In this document: positions 42,080 through 49,690 of the stretch, piece by piece | Position numbering within the stretch: position 1 is the first letter of the stretch | Layout: the number at the start of each line of letters is the position of its first letter | Origin: Nonomuraea sp. PA05 | GTDB lineage: Bacteria; Actinomycetota; Actinomycetes; Streptosporangiales; Streptosporangiaceae | Assembly (NCBI RefSeq): GCF_008086045.1 | Contig: NZ_VSEY01000061.1 | Location: 1 to 60,281 of the forward strand | Length of the DNA stretch: 60,281 nucleotides | Direction of reading: 5' to 3' | Notes under the pieces: model-generated | What the model was told of the DNA's origin: nothing | The model's database searches: none | What the model saw: the letters and a program-made list of their open reading frames with translations, nothing else | Position numbers and translations under genes: made by a program

Positions 42080-43099
42080 ATGCAGATCAACCGCAAGGCC
42101 CTCATCGCCACCACCCTGGCCGCCCCCACGCTGCTCGTGCTCGCCGTCGCCCCCGGCACCGCCTCCGCCCACGGCACCATGAGCAACCCGCCCAGCCGCA
42201 CGATGGTCTGCTACAGCGAGGGCCCGGAGAGCCCCAAGTCGGCCGCGTGCAAGCAGGCGGTGGCGACCGGCGGCACCCAGCCCCTGTACGACTGGAACGA
42301 GGTCAACATCGCCGACGCCGCGGGCCGGCACCGCGAGATCATCCCCGACGGCAAGCTGTGCAGCGCGGGCCGCGACAAGTACCGCGGCTTCGACCAGGCC
42401 CGCGCCGACTGGCCGGCGACGACCATGACGAGCGGCGCCACGCACACCTTCAAGTACCGGGCGACCGCCCCGCACAAGGGCGCCTTCGAGCTGTACATCA
42501 CCAAGGAGAGCTACGACCCGGCCAAGCCGCTGAAGTGGTCGGACCTGGAGTCCACGCCCTTCCACACGGTGACGAACCCGACGGTGGCCGACGGCTACTA
42601 CACGATGACCGCCAAGCTCCCGTCCCGTCAGGGCCGCCACCTGATCTACGCGATCTGGCAGCGCGGCGACAGCCCTGAGGCGTTCTACTCCTGCTCGGAC
42701 GTGGTCTTCGGGCAGAGCAACCCGTCCCCCGCCCCGACCCCGACCGGCACGCCGACGGCGACCCCGAAGCCCACTCCGACGACGAGCACGCCCAAGCCCA
42801 CCACCACGGCCACCAAGCCGCCGTCCGACGGAACCGCCACCCTGGCCGCGATCAACGCGGGCGTCGGCGTCTCCCCCGCCACCACCGCGGCGGGCGCGGC
42901 GGTGAAGGTGACGGCGGTCTGCGGCGGCTCCCAGGTGCGCGACGTCACCTCCGGCGCCTTCAGCCCGGCCCGCAACGCGCCCGGCACGCCCACGGTCGCG
43001 TGGTCGCCGAGCCTCAAGGCGGCCAAGGCGGGCACCTACGCCGTGACCGTGCGCTGCAAGAACGGGAATCTCGCCAGGACCTCGCTCACCGTCGGCTGA
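42080..43099 (+). CDS. Secreted AA10 lytic polysaccharide monooxygenase
   Basis: A 339-residue secreted copper enzyme that cleaves chitin or cellulose oxidatively. The signal peptide ends ...GTASA, leaving His31 as the mature N-terminus (HGTMSNPPSR), which with the His in ATHTFKY forms the copper histidine brace. The AA10 domain ends near residue 205 (FYSCSDVVFG). A Pro/Thr linker (about 210-250) leads to an Ig-like C-terminal domain of about 85 residues that is not a classic CBM2 or CBM5. The start is the ATG at 42080, with AAGGTGG upstream. Chitin or cellulose preference cannot be decided by eye. Confidence 0.9.
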   Translation: MQINRKALIATTLAAPTLLVLAVAPGTASAHGTMSNPPSRTMVCYSEGPESPKSAACKQAVATGGTQPLYDWNEVNIADAAGRHREIIPDGKLCSAGRDKYRGFDQARADWPATTMTSGATHTFKYRATAPHKGAFELYITKESYDPAKPLKWSDLESTPFHTVTNPTVADGYYTMTAKLPSRQGRHLIYAIWQRGDSPEAFYSCSDVVFGQSNPSPAPTPTGTPTATPKPTPTTSTPKPTTTATKPPSDGTATLAAINAGVGVSPATTAAGAAVKVTAVCGGSQVRDVTSGAFSPARNAPGTPTVAWSPSLKAAKAGTYAVTVRCKNGNLARTSLTVG

Positions 43100-43257
43100 T
43101 CGGGAAATACAGCCTGTCCCTTTCCTGGAAACTTTCTCGCGTACTCGCGAGTCCTACCCATGGGACGCGTCGGAAGACGGGGGATCGCCGGGGGGCGAGG
43201 TCGCCGTGGCGCGCTCAGGGGGCCCGATTTCATCGGAAACGGGGAAGGGACACGGCA

Positions 43258-44628
43258 ATGCCTGTCGACCTGAACAACGAACTACCTCTGGCCTGGGACT
43301 CGGCCACGCTCGACGCGGACACCAAGGGCATGCTCGACAACCTGCAGCCGAACATCCTGCGGGCGCACGTCCGTGAGCACCTGTCCGTGCTGTTCGTCCG
43401 GTTCAACGACGTGGCCGAGGGCAGGCGGTTCCTGCGCTGGGTCGCGACCACGAAGATGAAGTCGGCACGCAAGCATCTGCAGGAGGTGCGGGACTTCGCC
43501 GCCGGCCGCCACGGCGGCACCCCGTACGTCGGCATCGGCATCAGCAAGGCCGGCTACCGCGACCTCGGCCACTCGGTGGAGGACGTGCGCAAGTTCGCCG
43601 ACCCGGTCTTCCGCGACGGCATGAAGCGGCGGATCGCCGAGGTGAACGACCCCGCGGTGGAGGAGTGGGAGCGCGTCTACCAGCGCGAGATCCACGCCGT
43701 CATCCTCATCGGCGACGCGGAGGCGGAGCCGGTGGAGCGCCTGCGCGAGGAGATCGTGGGCGAGCTGCCGCAGAGCGCCCGGCTGCTCGGCGAGGAGCGG
43801 GGGCAGGGCATGCGCAACCCGGCCGGCGACGGCATCGAGCACTTCGGCTACGTGGACGGCCGCAGCCAGCCGCTGTTCCTGAAGGACGAGGTGGACAGGG
43901 AGCCGAGGAAGCTCTGGGACCCGGCGTTCCCGCTGGGCAACGTCCTGGTGCCCGACCCGTTCGCGCCGAACCCCCTCCGCCACCACGGCAGCTACCTGGT
44001 GTTCAGGAAGCTGGAGCAGAACGTGCGGGCGTTCAAGGAGATCGAGCGGGACCTGGCCGACAGCCTGGGCCTGAGCGGGGTGGACCGGGAGCGGGCGGGC
44101 GCGATGCTCGTCGGCCGCTTCAAGGACGGCACTCCCCTGACGCTCAAGCCGAAGGCCGGCGGCGGGCCGGTGGCCAACGACTTCACCTTCGACGGCGACG
44201 ACGGCTCCAGGTGCCCGTTCTCCGGGCACGTCAGGAAGACCAACCCGCGCTCGTTCGGGCGCAACGTGCTCATGGCCAGGCGCGGCCAGACCTACGGCGA
44301 GCGCACCGACGAGCCGTGGGACGACTCGCCGCCGGAGAACCGGCCGAGCGGTGAGGTCGGGCTGCTGTTCATGGCGTTCAACGGCAGCCTGCTCGACCAG
44401 TTCGAGTTCACCCAGCAGAGCTGGGCGAACAACGCGGACTTCGAGGTCGAGGCGACCGGGCACGACCCGGTCATCGGGCAGGGCGAGCGCGACCTCAAGG
44501 TGACCTTCCCCAAGGCGTGGGGGAAGCCCGGGAAGTCCGACCCGCAGGCCCAGGTCGCCCAGACGGTCACCATGAAGGGCGGCGAGTACTTCTTCGCGCC
44601 GTCCCTGGCCTACCTGCGCAACCTGTGA
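43258..44628 (+). CDS. DyP-type haem peroxidase
   Basis: A 456-residue dye-decolorising peroxidase. The distal motif is YVDGRSQP with Asp200 (GxxDG type). The proximal haem ligand is His324 in CPFSGHVRKTNPRSFGRN. Length and the loop insertions fit the larger class C/D actinobacterial type. There is no Tat or Sec signal and no encapsulin gene nearby, so it is probably cytoplasmic. AAGGGA is 9 nt before the ATG. A possible ECF-type promoter (GGAAAC near 43127, GTCCT at 43151) lies upstream but is weak. Confidence 0.9.
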   Translation: MPVDLNNELPLAWDSATLDADTKGMLDNLQPNILRAHVREHLSVLFVRFNDVAEGRRFLRWVATTKMKSARKHLQEVRDFAAGRHGGTPYVGIGISKAGYRDLGHSVEDVRKFADPVFRDGMKRRIAEVNDPAVEEWERVYQREIHAVILIGDAEAEPVERLREEIVGELPQSARLLGEERGQGMRNPAGDGIEHFGYVDGRSQPLFLKDEVDREPRKLWDPAFPLGNVLVPDPFAPNPLRHHGSYLVFRKLEQNVRAFKEIERDLADSLGLSGVDRERAGAMLVGRFKDGTPLTLKPKAGGGPVANDFTFDGDDGSRCPFSGHVRKTNPRSFGRNVLMARRGQTYGERTDEPWDDSPPENRPSGEVGLLFMAFNGSLLDQFEFTQQSWANNADFEVEATGHDPVIGQGERDLKVTFPKAWGKPGKSDPQAQVAQTVTMKGGEYFFAPSLAYLRNL

Positions 44629-44633
44629 CAGCC

Positions 44634-44678
44634 CGCGAGGCCGAGGGGCCGGCGATGAGCCGCTCCCTCGGCCTCGCG
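44634..44678 (+). terminator. Hairpin after the DyP peroxidase gene
   Basis: A perfect 14-bp stem (CGCGAGGCCGAGGG and complement) with a 17-nt loop, starting 5 bp after the peroxidase stop codon. No U-run follows. Likely a terminator or 3' stabilising structure. Confidence 0.6.
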
Positions 44679-44774
44679 CCGCCTGCACGGAGCCTCTGAG
44701 TGGGCAGAAGGATGTACATCCGGTTCGACCCGCCGGAGGAGGTAAGAATCGGCCGGCGATAGCATCCTGGGCTC

Positions 44775-45455
44775 ATGACCATCGCGTTGCTGCTCGCCCT
44801 TGCGGGGCTGGCGGTGCTCGACAGCACGAGCTTCGGCACCCTCGGCATCCCCGTGTATCTGATGCTCAGCCTGGACCGGTCGCGGACCTCCCGGCTGTTC
44901 GTCTATCTCGCCACCGTGACGGTCTTCTACTTCCTGGTGGGCGTGGCGCTGATGTTCGGGCTCTCCACGGCCATGAACACCTTCGGCGACGCGCTCAACA
45001 GCCGGCCCGCGTACATCGTGCAACTCGTCCTCGGCGTGGGGCTGTTCGCGCTGAGCTGGCGCTTCGACCCCAAGTGGCGCGCCAAGCGGAACCTGCCCGA
45101 GCGCACCTTCGAGCCCCGAATGGGCGGGCCGCGCACGATGATGATGGTCGGGCTGACCGCCGGGGCGCTCGAGGTGGCCACCATGGTGCCGTACCTGGCC
45201 GCGATCGGCATGATGACGACCTCCGGGCTGGCGGCGGGCCAGTGGGTGCCGCTGCTGGCGGCGTACGTGCTGATCATGATCCTGCCGACGCTGGCGCTCA
45301 TGGCCGTGCGCGCGGCGGCCGGCGCACGGCTGGAGCCCAAGCTGGAGCGGCTGCGGGTCTGGCTGGTCAAGCACTCGTCGTCGATGCTGAGCTGGGGGAT
45401 GGCGATCGTCGGGTTCCTGCTGGCCAGGGACGCGGCCGCGCGCCTGTTCCTCTAG
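44775..45455 (+). CDS. GAP-family (sulfolipid-1-addressing-like) membrane protein
   Basis: A 226-residue protein with about six membrane helices in the LysE-like GAP arrangement: LLLALAGLAVLDSTSFGTLGIPVYLML, FVYLATVTVFYFLVGVALM, MMVGLTAGALEVATMVPYLAAIGMM, LLAAYVLIMILPTLALM. Mycobacterial relatives move glycolipids (Sap). The cargo here is unknown. No ribosome-binding site is seen before the ATG; TAGCAT (44760-44765) suits a leaderless transcript. Confidence 0.82.
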   Translation: MTIALLLALAGLAVLDSTSFGTLGIPVYLMLSLDRSRTSRLFVYLATVTVFYFLVGVALMFGLSTAMNTFGDALNSRPAYIVQLVLGVGLFALSWRFDPKWRAKRNLPERTFEPRMGGPRTMMMVGLTAGALEVATMVPYLAAIGMMTTSGLAAGQWVPLLAAYVLIMILPTLALMAVRAAAGARLEPKLERLRVWLVKHSSSMLSWGMAIVGFLLARDAAARLFL

Positions 45456-45497
45456 CCGGGTGCGGCGGGAACGCACTCTCGCGACGCCTCTAGGATC

Positions 45498-45517
45498 AGA
45501 TCTCCGGGGGGAGATCT
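45498..45517 (+). promoter_or_regulatory. Hairpin sequestering the nhaA ribosome-binding site
   Basis: AGATCTCC-GGGG-GGAGATCT: a perfect 8-bp stem with a GGGG loop. The loop and right arm contain the GGGGGAG Shine-Dalgarno of the antiporter gene, whose ATG is 3 nt beyond the stem. The stem would have to open for translation to start. Confidence 0.6.
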
Positions 45518-45520
45518 ACG

Positions 45521-47317
45521 ATGTTGCGCGCATTCCTGAGGACAGAGGCAGGCGGCACCAGCGTGCTGCTCGCCGCCACCGCGCTGGCCCTGATCTGGGC
45601 GAACTCGCCGTGGGGTGACACCTACGAGGCGTTCTGGCACACCTCGATGGGCATCTCCTTCGGTGACGCCCAGTTCTCGCTGGACCTGCGCCACTGGGTC
45701 AACGACGGGCTGATGACCGTCTTCTTCTTCCTCATCGGCCTTGAGGTCTCCTACGAGGTGCGGCTCGGGCAGCTCAGGGACCGCCGGCTGATCGCCGTGC
45801 CCGCCGTCGCCGCGTTCGGCGGCATGCTCGTGCCGGCCGGCGTCTACCTGCTGCTCAACTACGGGGGCGCCGGCGCGGGCGGCTGGGGTGTGCCGATCGC
45901 CACCGACACCGCCTTCGTGCTGGGCCTGCTCGCCGTCGTGGGCGCGCGCTGCCCCGACCCGCTGCGCGCGTTCCTGCTGACGCTGGCCATCGTGGACGAC
46001 GTCCTCGCGATCATCATCATCGCGCTCTTCTACACCGAGAACCTGTCCGTGACCGCCCTGATCACCGCCGCGCTGCTGCTGGCAGCCATCATGACGCTGC
46101 GGTGGCTGAAGATCTGGCGGGCGCCCGCGTACATCGTGCTGGGGTTCGCGCTGTGGGTGGCCACGCTGGAGAGCGGCATCCACCCGACGCTGGTCGGCAT
46201 CGCGCTCGGGATCCTCGTCTTCGTGTACGCGCCCACCGACCACAAGCTGCTGCTCGCCGGGGAGGCCGTGCAGGAGTTCACCAGCGAGCCCAGCGCCCGC
46301 GCCGCCCGGCAGGCCGCGCTGCGCGTCCAGCGGGCCGTCTCCGTGAACGAGCGTCTGCAACTGCGGCTGCACCCGTGGAGCAGCTACGTCATCGTGCCCG
46401 TCTTCGCCCTGGCCAACGCCGGTGTCCGGCTCGACGGGGAGACCCTGCGGGCCGCCGCCACCTCACCGGTCGCCATCGGCGTGGCGCTGGGGCTGCTGCT
46501 CGGCAAGTTCATCGGGATCTCGCTGGGCACCTGGCTGCCGCTGCGGCTGGGCTGGGGAGTCCTGCCGGGCAACCTGGTGTGGGGGCAGTTGCTGGGCGGG
46601 GCCGCCGTGTCGGGCATCGGGTTCACGGTGGCGCTGTTCATCGTGGAGCTGGCCTTCGAGGACCCCGCCCTGCACGACCAGGCCAAGATCGGCATCCTGG
46701 CGGGCTCGCTGCTGTCCGCCGCGCTGGGCTGGCTGATCTTCCGCATGGCGTGGGACCGGGGCGGGGTCTGCGCGCCGCCCGAGGCCGAGCCCGCCGAGGA
46801 CCTGCCCACCACGCTGGCCGTCCCCGTCGGCCCCGGCGACCACGTGCGCGGCCCGGCAGACGCCCGCATCACGATCGTCGAGTACGGCGACTTCGAGTGC
46901 CCCTACTGCGGGCGGCTGCACCCGATCCTGGAGGAGATCCTCAGGAAGAACCCCGACGTGCGGCTGGTCTTCCGCCACTACCCGCTGCGCACCCTGCACC
47001 CGCGCGCCGCCGCCGCCGCGACCGTCGCCGAGGCCGCCGCCGACCGGGGCAGGTTCTGGGAGATGCACGACATCCTCTACGACAACCAGCGCTTCCTCAC
47101 CGACGCCGACCTGGAGCACTACGCCGCCGAACTCGACGTCGACCCCTGGTCGGACGTCGCCCGCCACGTCGCCAGGATCGGCGTGGACGAGGCGTCCGCC
47201 CGCGACAGCGGCGTGCGCGGCACGCCGTCGCTGTTCCTGAACGGCGTGCGGTACGAGGGTGGCCACGATCTCGATTCGATCACTCGCGCGGTGGAAGAAA
47301 TCCGCGAGTCCGCGTAG
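45521..47317 (+). CDS. nhaA: NhaA Na+/H+ antiporter fused to a DsbA-like domain
   Basis: A 598-residue fusion. Residues 1-410 are NhaA: ANSPWGDTYEAFWHT at the start, HWVNDGLMTVFFFLIGLEV and the ion-binding Asp159-Asp160 in LAIVDDVLAI, with about 12 helices. Residues about 430-598 form a thioredoxin-fold DsbA/DSBA-oxidoreductase domain with Cys460-Pro-Tyr-Cys463 in FECPYCGRLH and the cis-Pro loop GTPSLFLNG. Such fusions are known in actinobacteria, but the role of the redox domain is unclear. It may couple antiport to redox state. The ribosome-binding site is in a hairpin. Confidence 0.92.
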   Translation: MLRAFLRTEAGGTSVLLAATALALIWANSPWGDTYEAFWHTSMGISFGDAQFSLDLRHWVNDGLMTVFFFLIGLEVSYEVRLGQLRDRRLIAVPAVAAFGGMLVPAGVYLLLNYGGAGAGGWGVPIATDTAFVLGLLAVVGARCPDPLRAFLLTLAIVDDVLAIIIIALFYTENLSVTALITAALLLAAIMTLRWLKIWRAPAYIVLGFALWVATLESGIHPTLVGIALGILVFVYAPTDHKLLLAGEAVQEFTSEPSARAARQAALRVQRAVSVNERLQLRLHPWSSYVIVPVFALANAGVRLDGETLRAAATSPVAIGVALGLLLGKFIGISLGTWLPLRLGWGVLPGNLVWGQLLGGAAVSGIGFTVALFIVELAFEDPALHDQAKIGILAGSLLSAALGWLIFRMAWDRGGVCAPPEAEPAEDLPTTLAVPVGPGDHVRGPADARITIVEYGDFECPYCGRLHPILEEILRKNPDVRLVFRHYPLRTLHPRAAAAATVAEAAADRGRFWEMHDILYDNQRFLTDADLEHYAAELDVDPWSDVARHVARIGVDEASARDSGVRGTPSLFLNGVRYEGGHDLDSITRAVEEIRESA

Positions 47318-47356
47318 CGTCGTCGAGTCGCTCGCCCGAGCCCATGGAGCTGATTG

Positions 47357-47968
47357 ATGCTTTCCGTCGTCCTCAACGTCCTCGATTTGATCGTGACGTT
47401 CGTCGTCCTGCTGGGCGGTGTCGCGCTCATGGCGGCACGCAGGAAGGAGCACGGCCGCGCCTCGGTGGTGGGCATGGTGGGGTGCGTCTTGCTCCTGCTG
47501 GCGGGGCTGGCCGTCGCCGGGCTCTCCCTCTTCGCGCAGACCCTGTTCGAGACGCTCGGGCCGTTGAACGCTCAGCCGGTCTTCACCGTCGTCAACGCGT
47601 TCGCGATGATCCTGCAGGCGGTCGGGACCGCGTTGCTCGTGTGGGCGGTGGTCATGCCCAGGAAGCCGCAGCAGCCGGTCGGGCAGGGGGCGTGGCAGGG
47701 GCAGCCCGAGTGGCAGCCCGGACCCCAGCCCGGCCAGCCTGGCTGGCAACCCGGACAGCCCGGCCAGCCCGAGTGGCATCCCGGCCCCCAGCCGGGGCAG
47801 CCTGGTCAGCCGGGGCAGCCTGGCCCTGGCCCTGGCCCTGCCCCTGGCCCTGGCCCTGCTCCTGCTCCTGGTCCTGGTCCTGGTCCGCAGCAGCAGCCGC
47901 CCGGTTGGCAGCCGCAGCCGCCCTACGGTCAGGGCCAGGGGCACGGTCAGGGGCCCGGTCAGGGCTGA
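47357..47968 (+). CDS. Membrane protein with long Pro/Gln/Gly tail
   Basis: A 203-residue protein. Three hydrophobic segments in the first 100 residues (VLDLIVTFVVLLGGVALMAA, VGMVGCVLLLLAGLAVAGLSL, FAMILQAVGTALLVWAVVM) precede a tail of about 100 residues made of QPGQPGW/QPGPGPAP-type repeats, probably disordered and cytoplasmic. No family recognised. The ATG at 47357 has GGAG 8 nt upstream. It follows nhaA by 39 bp and may be in its operon. It is convergent with the NmrA-like gene, overlapping it by 10 bp. Confidence 0.72.
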   Translation: MLSVVLNVLDLIVTFVVLLGGVALMAARRKEHGRASVVGMVGCVLLLLAGLAVAGLSLFAQTLFETLGPLNAQPVFTVVNAFAMILQAVGTALLVWAVVMPRKPQQPVGQGAWQGQPEWQPGPQPGQPGWQPGQPGQPEWHPGPQPGQPGQPGQPGPGPGPAPGPGPAPAPGPGPGPQQQPPGWQPQPPYGQGQGHGQGPGQG

Positions 47969-48735
47969 GACCGGCTCAGATACGCGTCCCAGGTGATCTT
48001 CCCAGCGGGCTGGGCCTTCGTGGTGAGATGACCGGCGCGGGCGGCCCGGCCGAACCCGCCGGGCAGGCGCAGGCGCAGCACCGGCCTGCGCAGCCCCCTG
48101 GCCCGCAGCCAGCTCCGCGCCGCCTCGTCCATCGCCAGCACGCCAGGCCCGCCGTACTCCTCCACCTCCCCCGACGGCCCGCGCCCGGCGACCGCCACCA
48201 GATACACGGCCAGGTCCCGCACGTCCACCGTCTGCATGGTGACGCCCGGGTCGGCGACCACGACGCCGAGCTTGGCCATGCTCCGCAGCCCCAGCTCCAC
48301 GAACTCGTGGAACTGCGTGGCCCGGACGATCGTCCACGGCACCCCGCCGTCCCGGACCAGGCTCTCGGCCCGCAGCTTCGTACGGAAGTAGCCCCACGGC
48401 ACCCGGTCCACGCCGACGATCGAGACGTAGACCAGATGCCGCACTCCAGCCTTCCGGGCGGCCGCTAGCAGCGCCGACGTGCCGTCCAGCTCCACCTTGC
48501 GCGTGTAGCGGCCCTGGTAGGGCGCCGAGGCGAGGTGCAGGACGACGTCCACCCCCGACACGGCCTCCGCCACGCCGCTCCCGGTGGTCAGGTCCGCGAC
48601 CGCCCACCGCACGCCGCCGCTCGCGGCCCGTGCCTTACGGCTGGTCGCGCGCACGTCGTAACCGGCCTCGACCAGCTTCTCCACGACGGCGCGGCCGAGG
48701 CGCCCGCTGCCGCCCGTAACAAGTACTGCTGTCAT
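47959..48735 (-). CDS. NmrA-like atypical short-chain reductase
   Basis: A 258-residue NAD(P)-binding protein with the Rossmann motif VLVTGGSGRLGRAVVEKLVEAG at the N-terminus, VDVVLHLAS and LVYVSIVGVDRVPWGYFRTKLRAE, where the YxxxK of the extended SDR fold is weak. It fits the NmrA/NAD(P)H-binding group, which includes reductases and redox sensors. Substrate unknown. The ATG at 48735 is right before the first strand. Confidence 0.87.
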   Translation of the reverse strand: MTAVLVTGGSGRLGRAVVEKLVEAGYDVRATSRKARAASGGVRWAVADLTTGSGVAEAVSGVDVVLHLASAPYQGRYTRKVELDGTSALLAAARKAGVRHLVYVSIVGVDRVPWGYFRTKLRAESLVRDGGVPWTIVRATQFHEFVELGLRSMAKLGVVVADPGVTMQTVDVRDLAVYLVAVAGRGPSGEVEEYGGPGVLAMDEAARSWLRARGLRRPVLRLRLPGGFGRAARAGHLTTKAQPAGKITWDAYLSRSQP

Positions 48736-48813
48736 GGAAGCTGGACGGGACAGCCCGGGTAAGTGTGACAATGTTGGCGTATCCCGATAATCCGCAGCGT
48801 GTCCGAGGGGACC

Positions 48814-49128
48814 ATGACGCGAGAGCAGCCCGGCCCGCAGGATCCCGACCCCAACCAGACGATCCGGCACCGCTACCCCCACCCCGCGCAGCCCGACGAG
48901 CAGGGGCCGCCCGACGCGCCCAGCACGCGGCGGCTTGAGTACACCCCCGACATGCTGCCCGACGTGCAGCTCTACGAGGCCAAGCCGGTGCGGTCCGGCT
49001 GGTGGTGGGTGATCGTGGTCGGTGGCCTGGTGCTGCTCATCGCGGCCGTGGCCGTGGCGGCGGTCTTCTGGCTGCGCTCCGGCACGGAGGCCCGGGCGCT
49101 TCCCACCTCGACGGTCACGCTCGGCTGA
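48814..49128 (+). CDS. Single-pass membrane protein
   Basis: About 104 residues: a Pro/Asp-rich cytoplasmic part with QPGPQDPDPNQTIRHRYPHP, one hydrophobic helix (about 63-87; WWWVIVVGGLVLLIAAVAVAAVFWL) and a short outer tail. Not recognised; typical of small actinobacterial membrane proteins. The ATG at 48814 is preferred; the GTG at 48799 is in frame, but GAGGGG between them reads better as the ribosome-binding site. Its 3' end is part of a short duplicated segment. Confidence 0.65.
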   Translation: MTREQPGPQDPDPNQTIRHRYPHPAQPDEQGPPDAPSTRRLEYTPDMLPDVQLYEAKPVRSGWWWVIVVGGLVLLIAAVAVAAVFWLRSGTEARALPTSTVTLG

Positions 49129-49217
49129 AGTCCACCGTCAGCGCTCCCGTCAGGGCGGCTGAAGTCCACCCTCGGCGCTCCCGTCACGGCGGTCACGCTC
49201 GGCTGAAGTCCATCGTC
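49113..49217. repeat. Duplicated gene-end segment
   Basis: GGTCACGCTCGGCTGAAGTCCA followed by CCGTC or TCGTC occurs at 49113 and again at 49191 with one mismatch; a shorter GGCTGAAGTCCA lies between at 49157. One copy ends the single-pass membrane protein gene, the other ends the convergent DUF gene. It looks like a local duplication that joined the two 3' ends. Confidence 0.55.
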
Positions 49218-49645
49218 CAGTTCGTCTCCCAGGTCCGCCCGTCGTCCGCGGAGAACGCCTGCTCCCAGCGCGCGGCGCCGGCGCCGGCTCTCGTCCAGAG
49301 GAACCGGCAGCGCACCGGCCTGCCCTCATGCGTCTCCTCGCCGTAGAAGACGCCCCTATCGCCCTCGAACGCGCCCACCATCGGCCTGGTGTCGAGCCGC
49401 CCGCTGGCGCTGCTGGCCCAGTAGATGGACCACTGCCGCGTCTCCGGGTCGTACATGCGCAGCGTCAGCCCGTTGGACCCTTTGGTGGGGAACTCGATCT
49501 CGTCGAAACTGGCCGCGCCTCCGAAGTGCCGGGTGGCGACGGTCCGGCCGGGGAACTCGTCCCATTCGTCGCTGCCGGACAGCGGCTTGACGAGGCGGCG
49601 GTTGACCACGTTCCAGTGGCCGGCGAGGAAGTCGAAGTCGTTCAT
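49193..49645 (-). CDS. Conserved protein of unknown function (DUF1579-like)
   Basis: A 150-residue protein starting MNDFDFLAGHWNVVNRRL and rich in Trp and aromatic beta strands: MYDPETRQWSIYWASS, GVFYGEETHEGRPVRCRF, WETNWTMDFSR. The pattern is that of a small lipocalin-like barrel, similar to DUF1579-type proteins; no function is assigned. It is divergent from a WYL regulator and shares the inverted repeat between them, so it is a likely target of that regulator. Confidence 0.72.
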   Translation of the reverse strand: MNDFDFLAGHWNVVNRRLVKPLSGSDEWDEFPGRTVATRHFGGAASFDEIEFPTKGSNGLTLRMYDPETRQWSIYWASSASGRLDTRPMVGAFEGDRGVFYGEETHEGRPVRCRFLWTRAGAGAARWEQAFSADDGRTWETNWTMDFSRA

Positions 49646-49667
49646 GCGGCCAAACGTAGGGCAGGGT

Positions 49668-49688
49668 CACTGACAGGTAGTGTCAGTG
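49668..49688. promoter_or_regulatory. Inverted-repeat operator between DUF gene and WYL regulator
   Basis: CACTGACA-GGTAG-TGTCAGTG: perfect 8-bp arms, 5-bp spacer. It lies 2 bp before the WYL GTG start and 22 bp from the divergent DUF gene start. Its position suggests control of both genes by the WYL protein. Confidence 0.75.
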
Positions 49689-49690
49689 TT

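Noticed and set aside
44700..44762. A 20-codon frame (GTG start) before the GAP-family gene
   Set aside because: No ribosome-binding site and no conserved feature; it overlaps the probable promoter.
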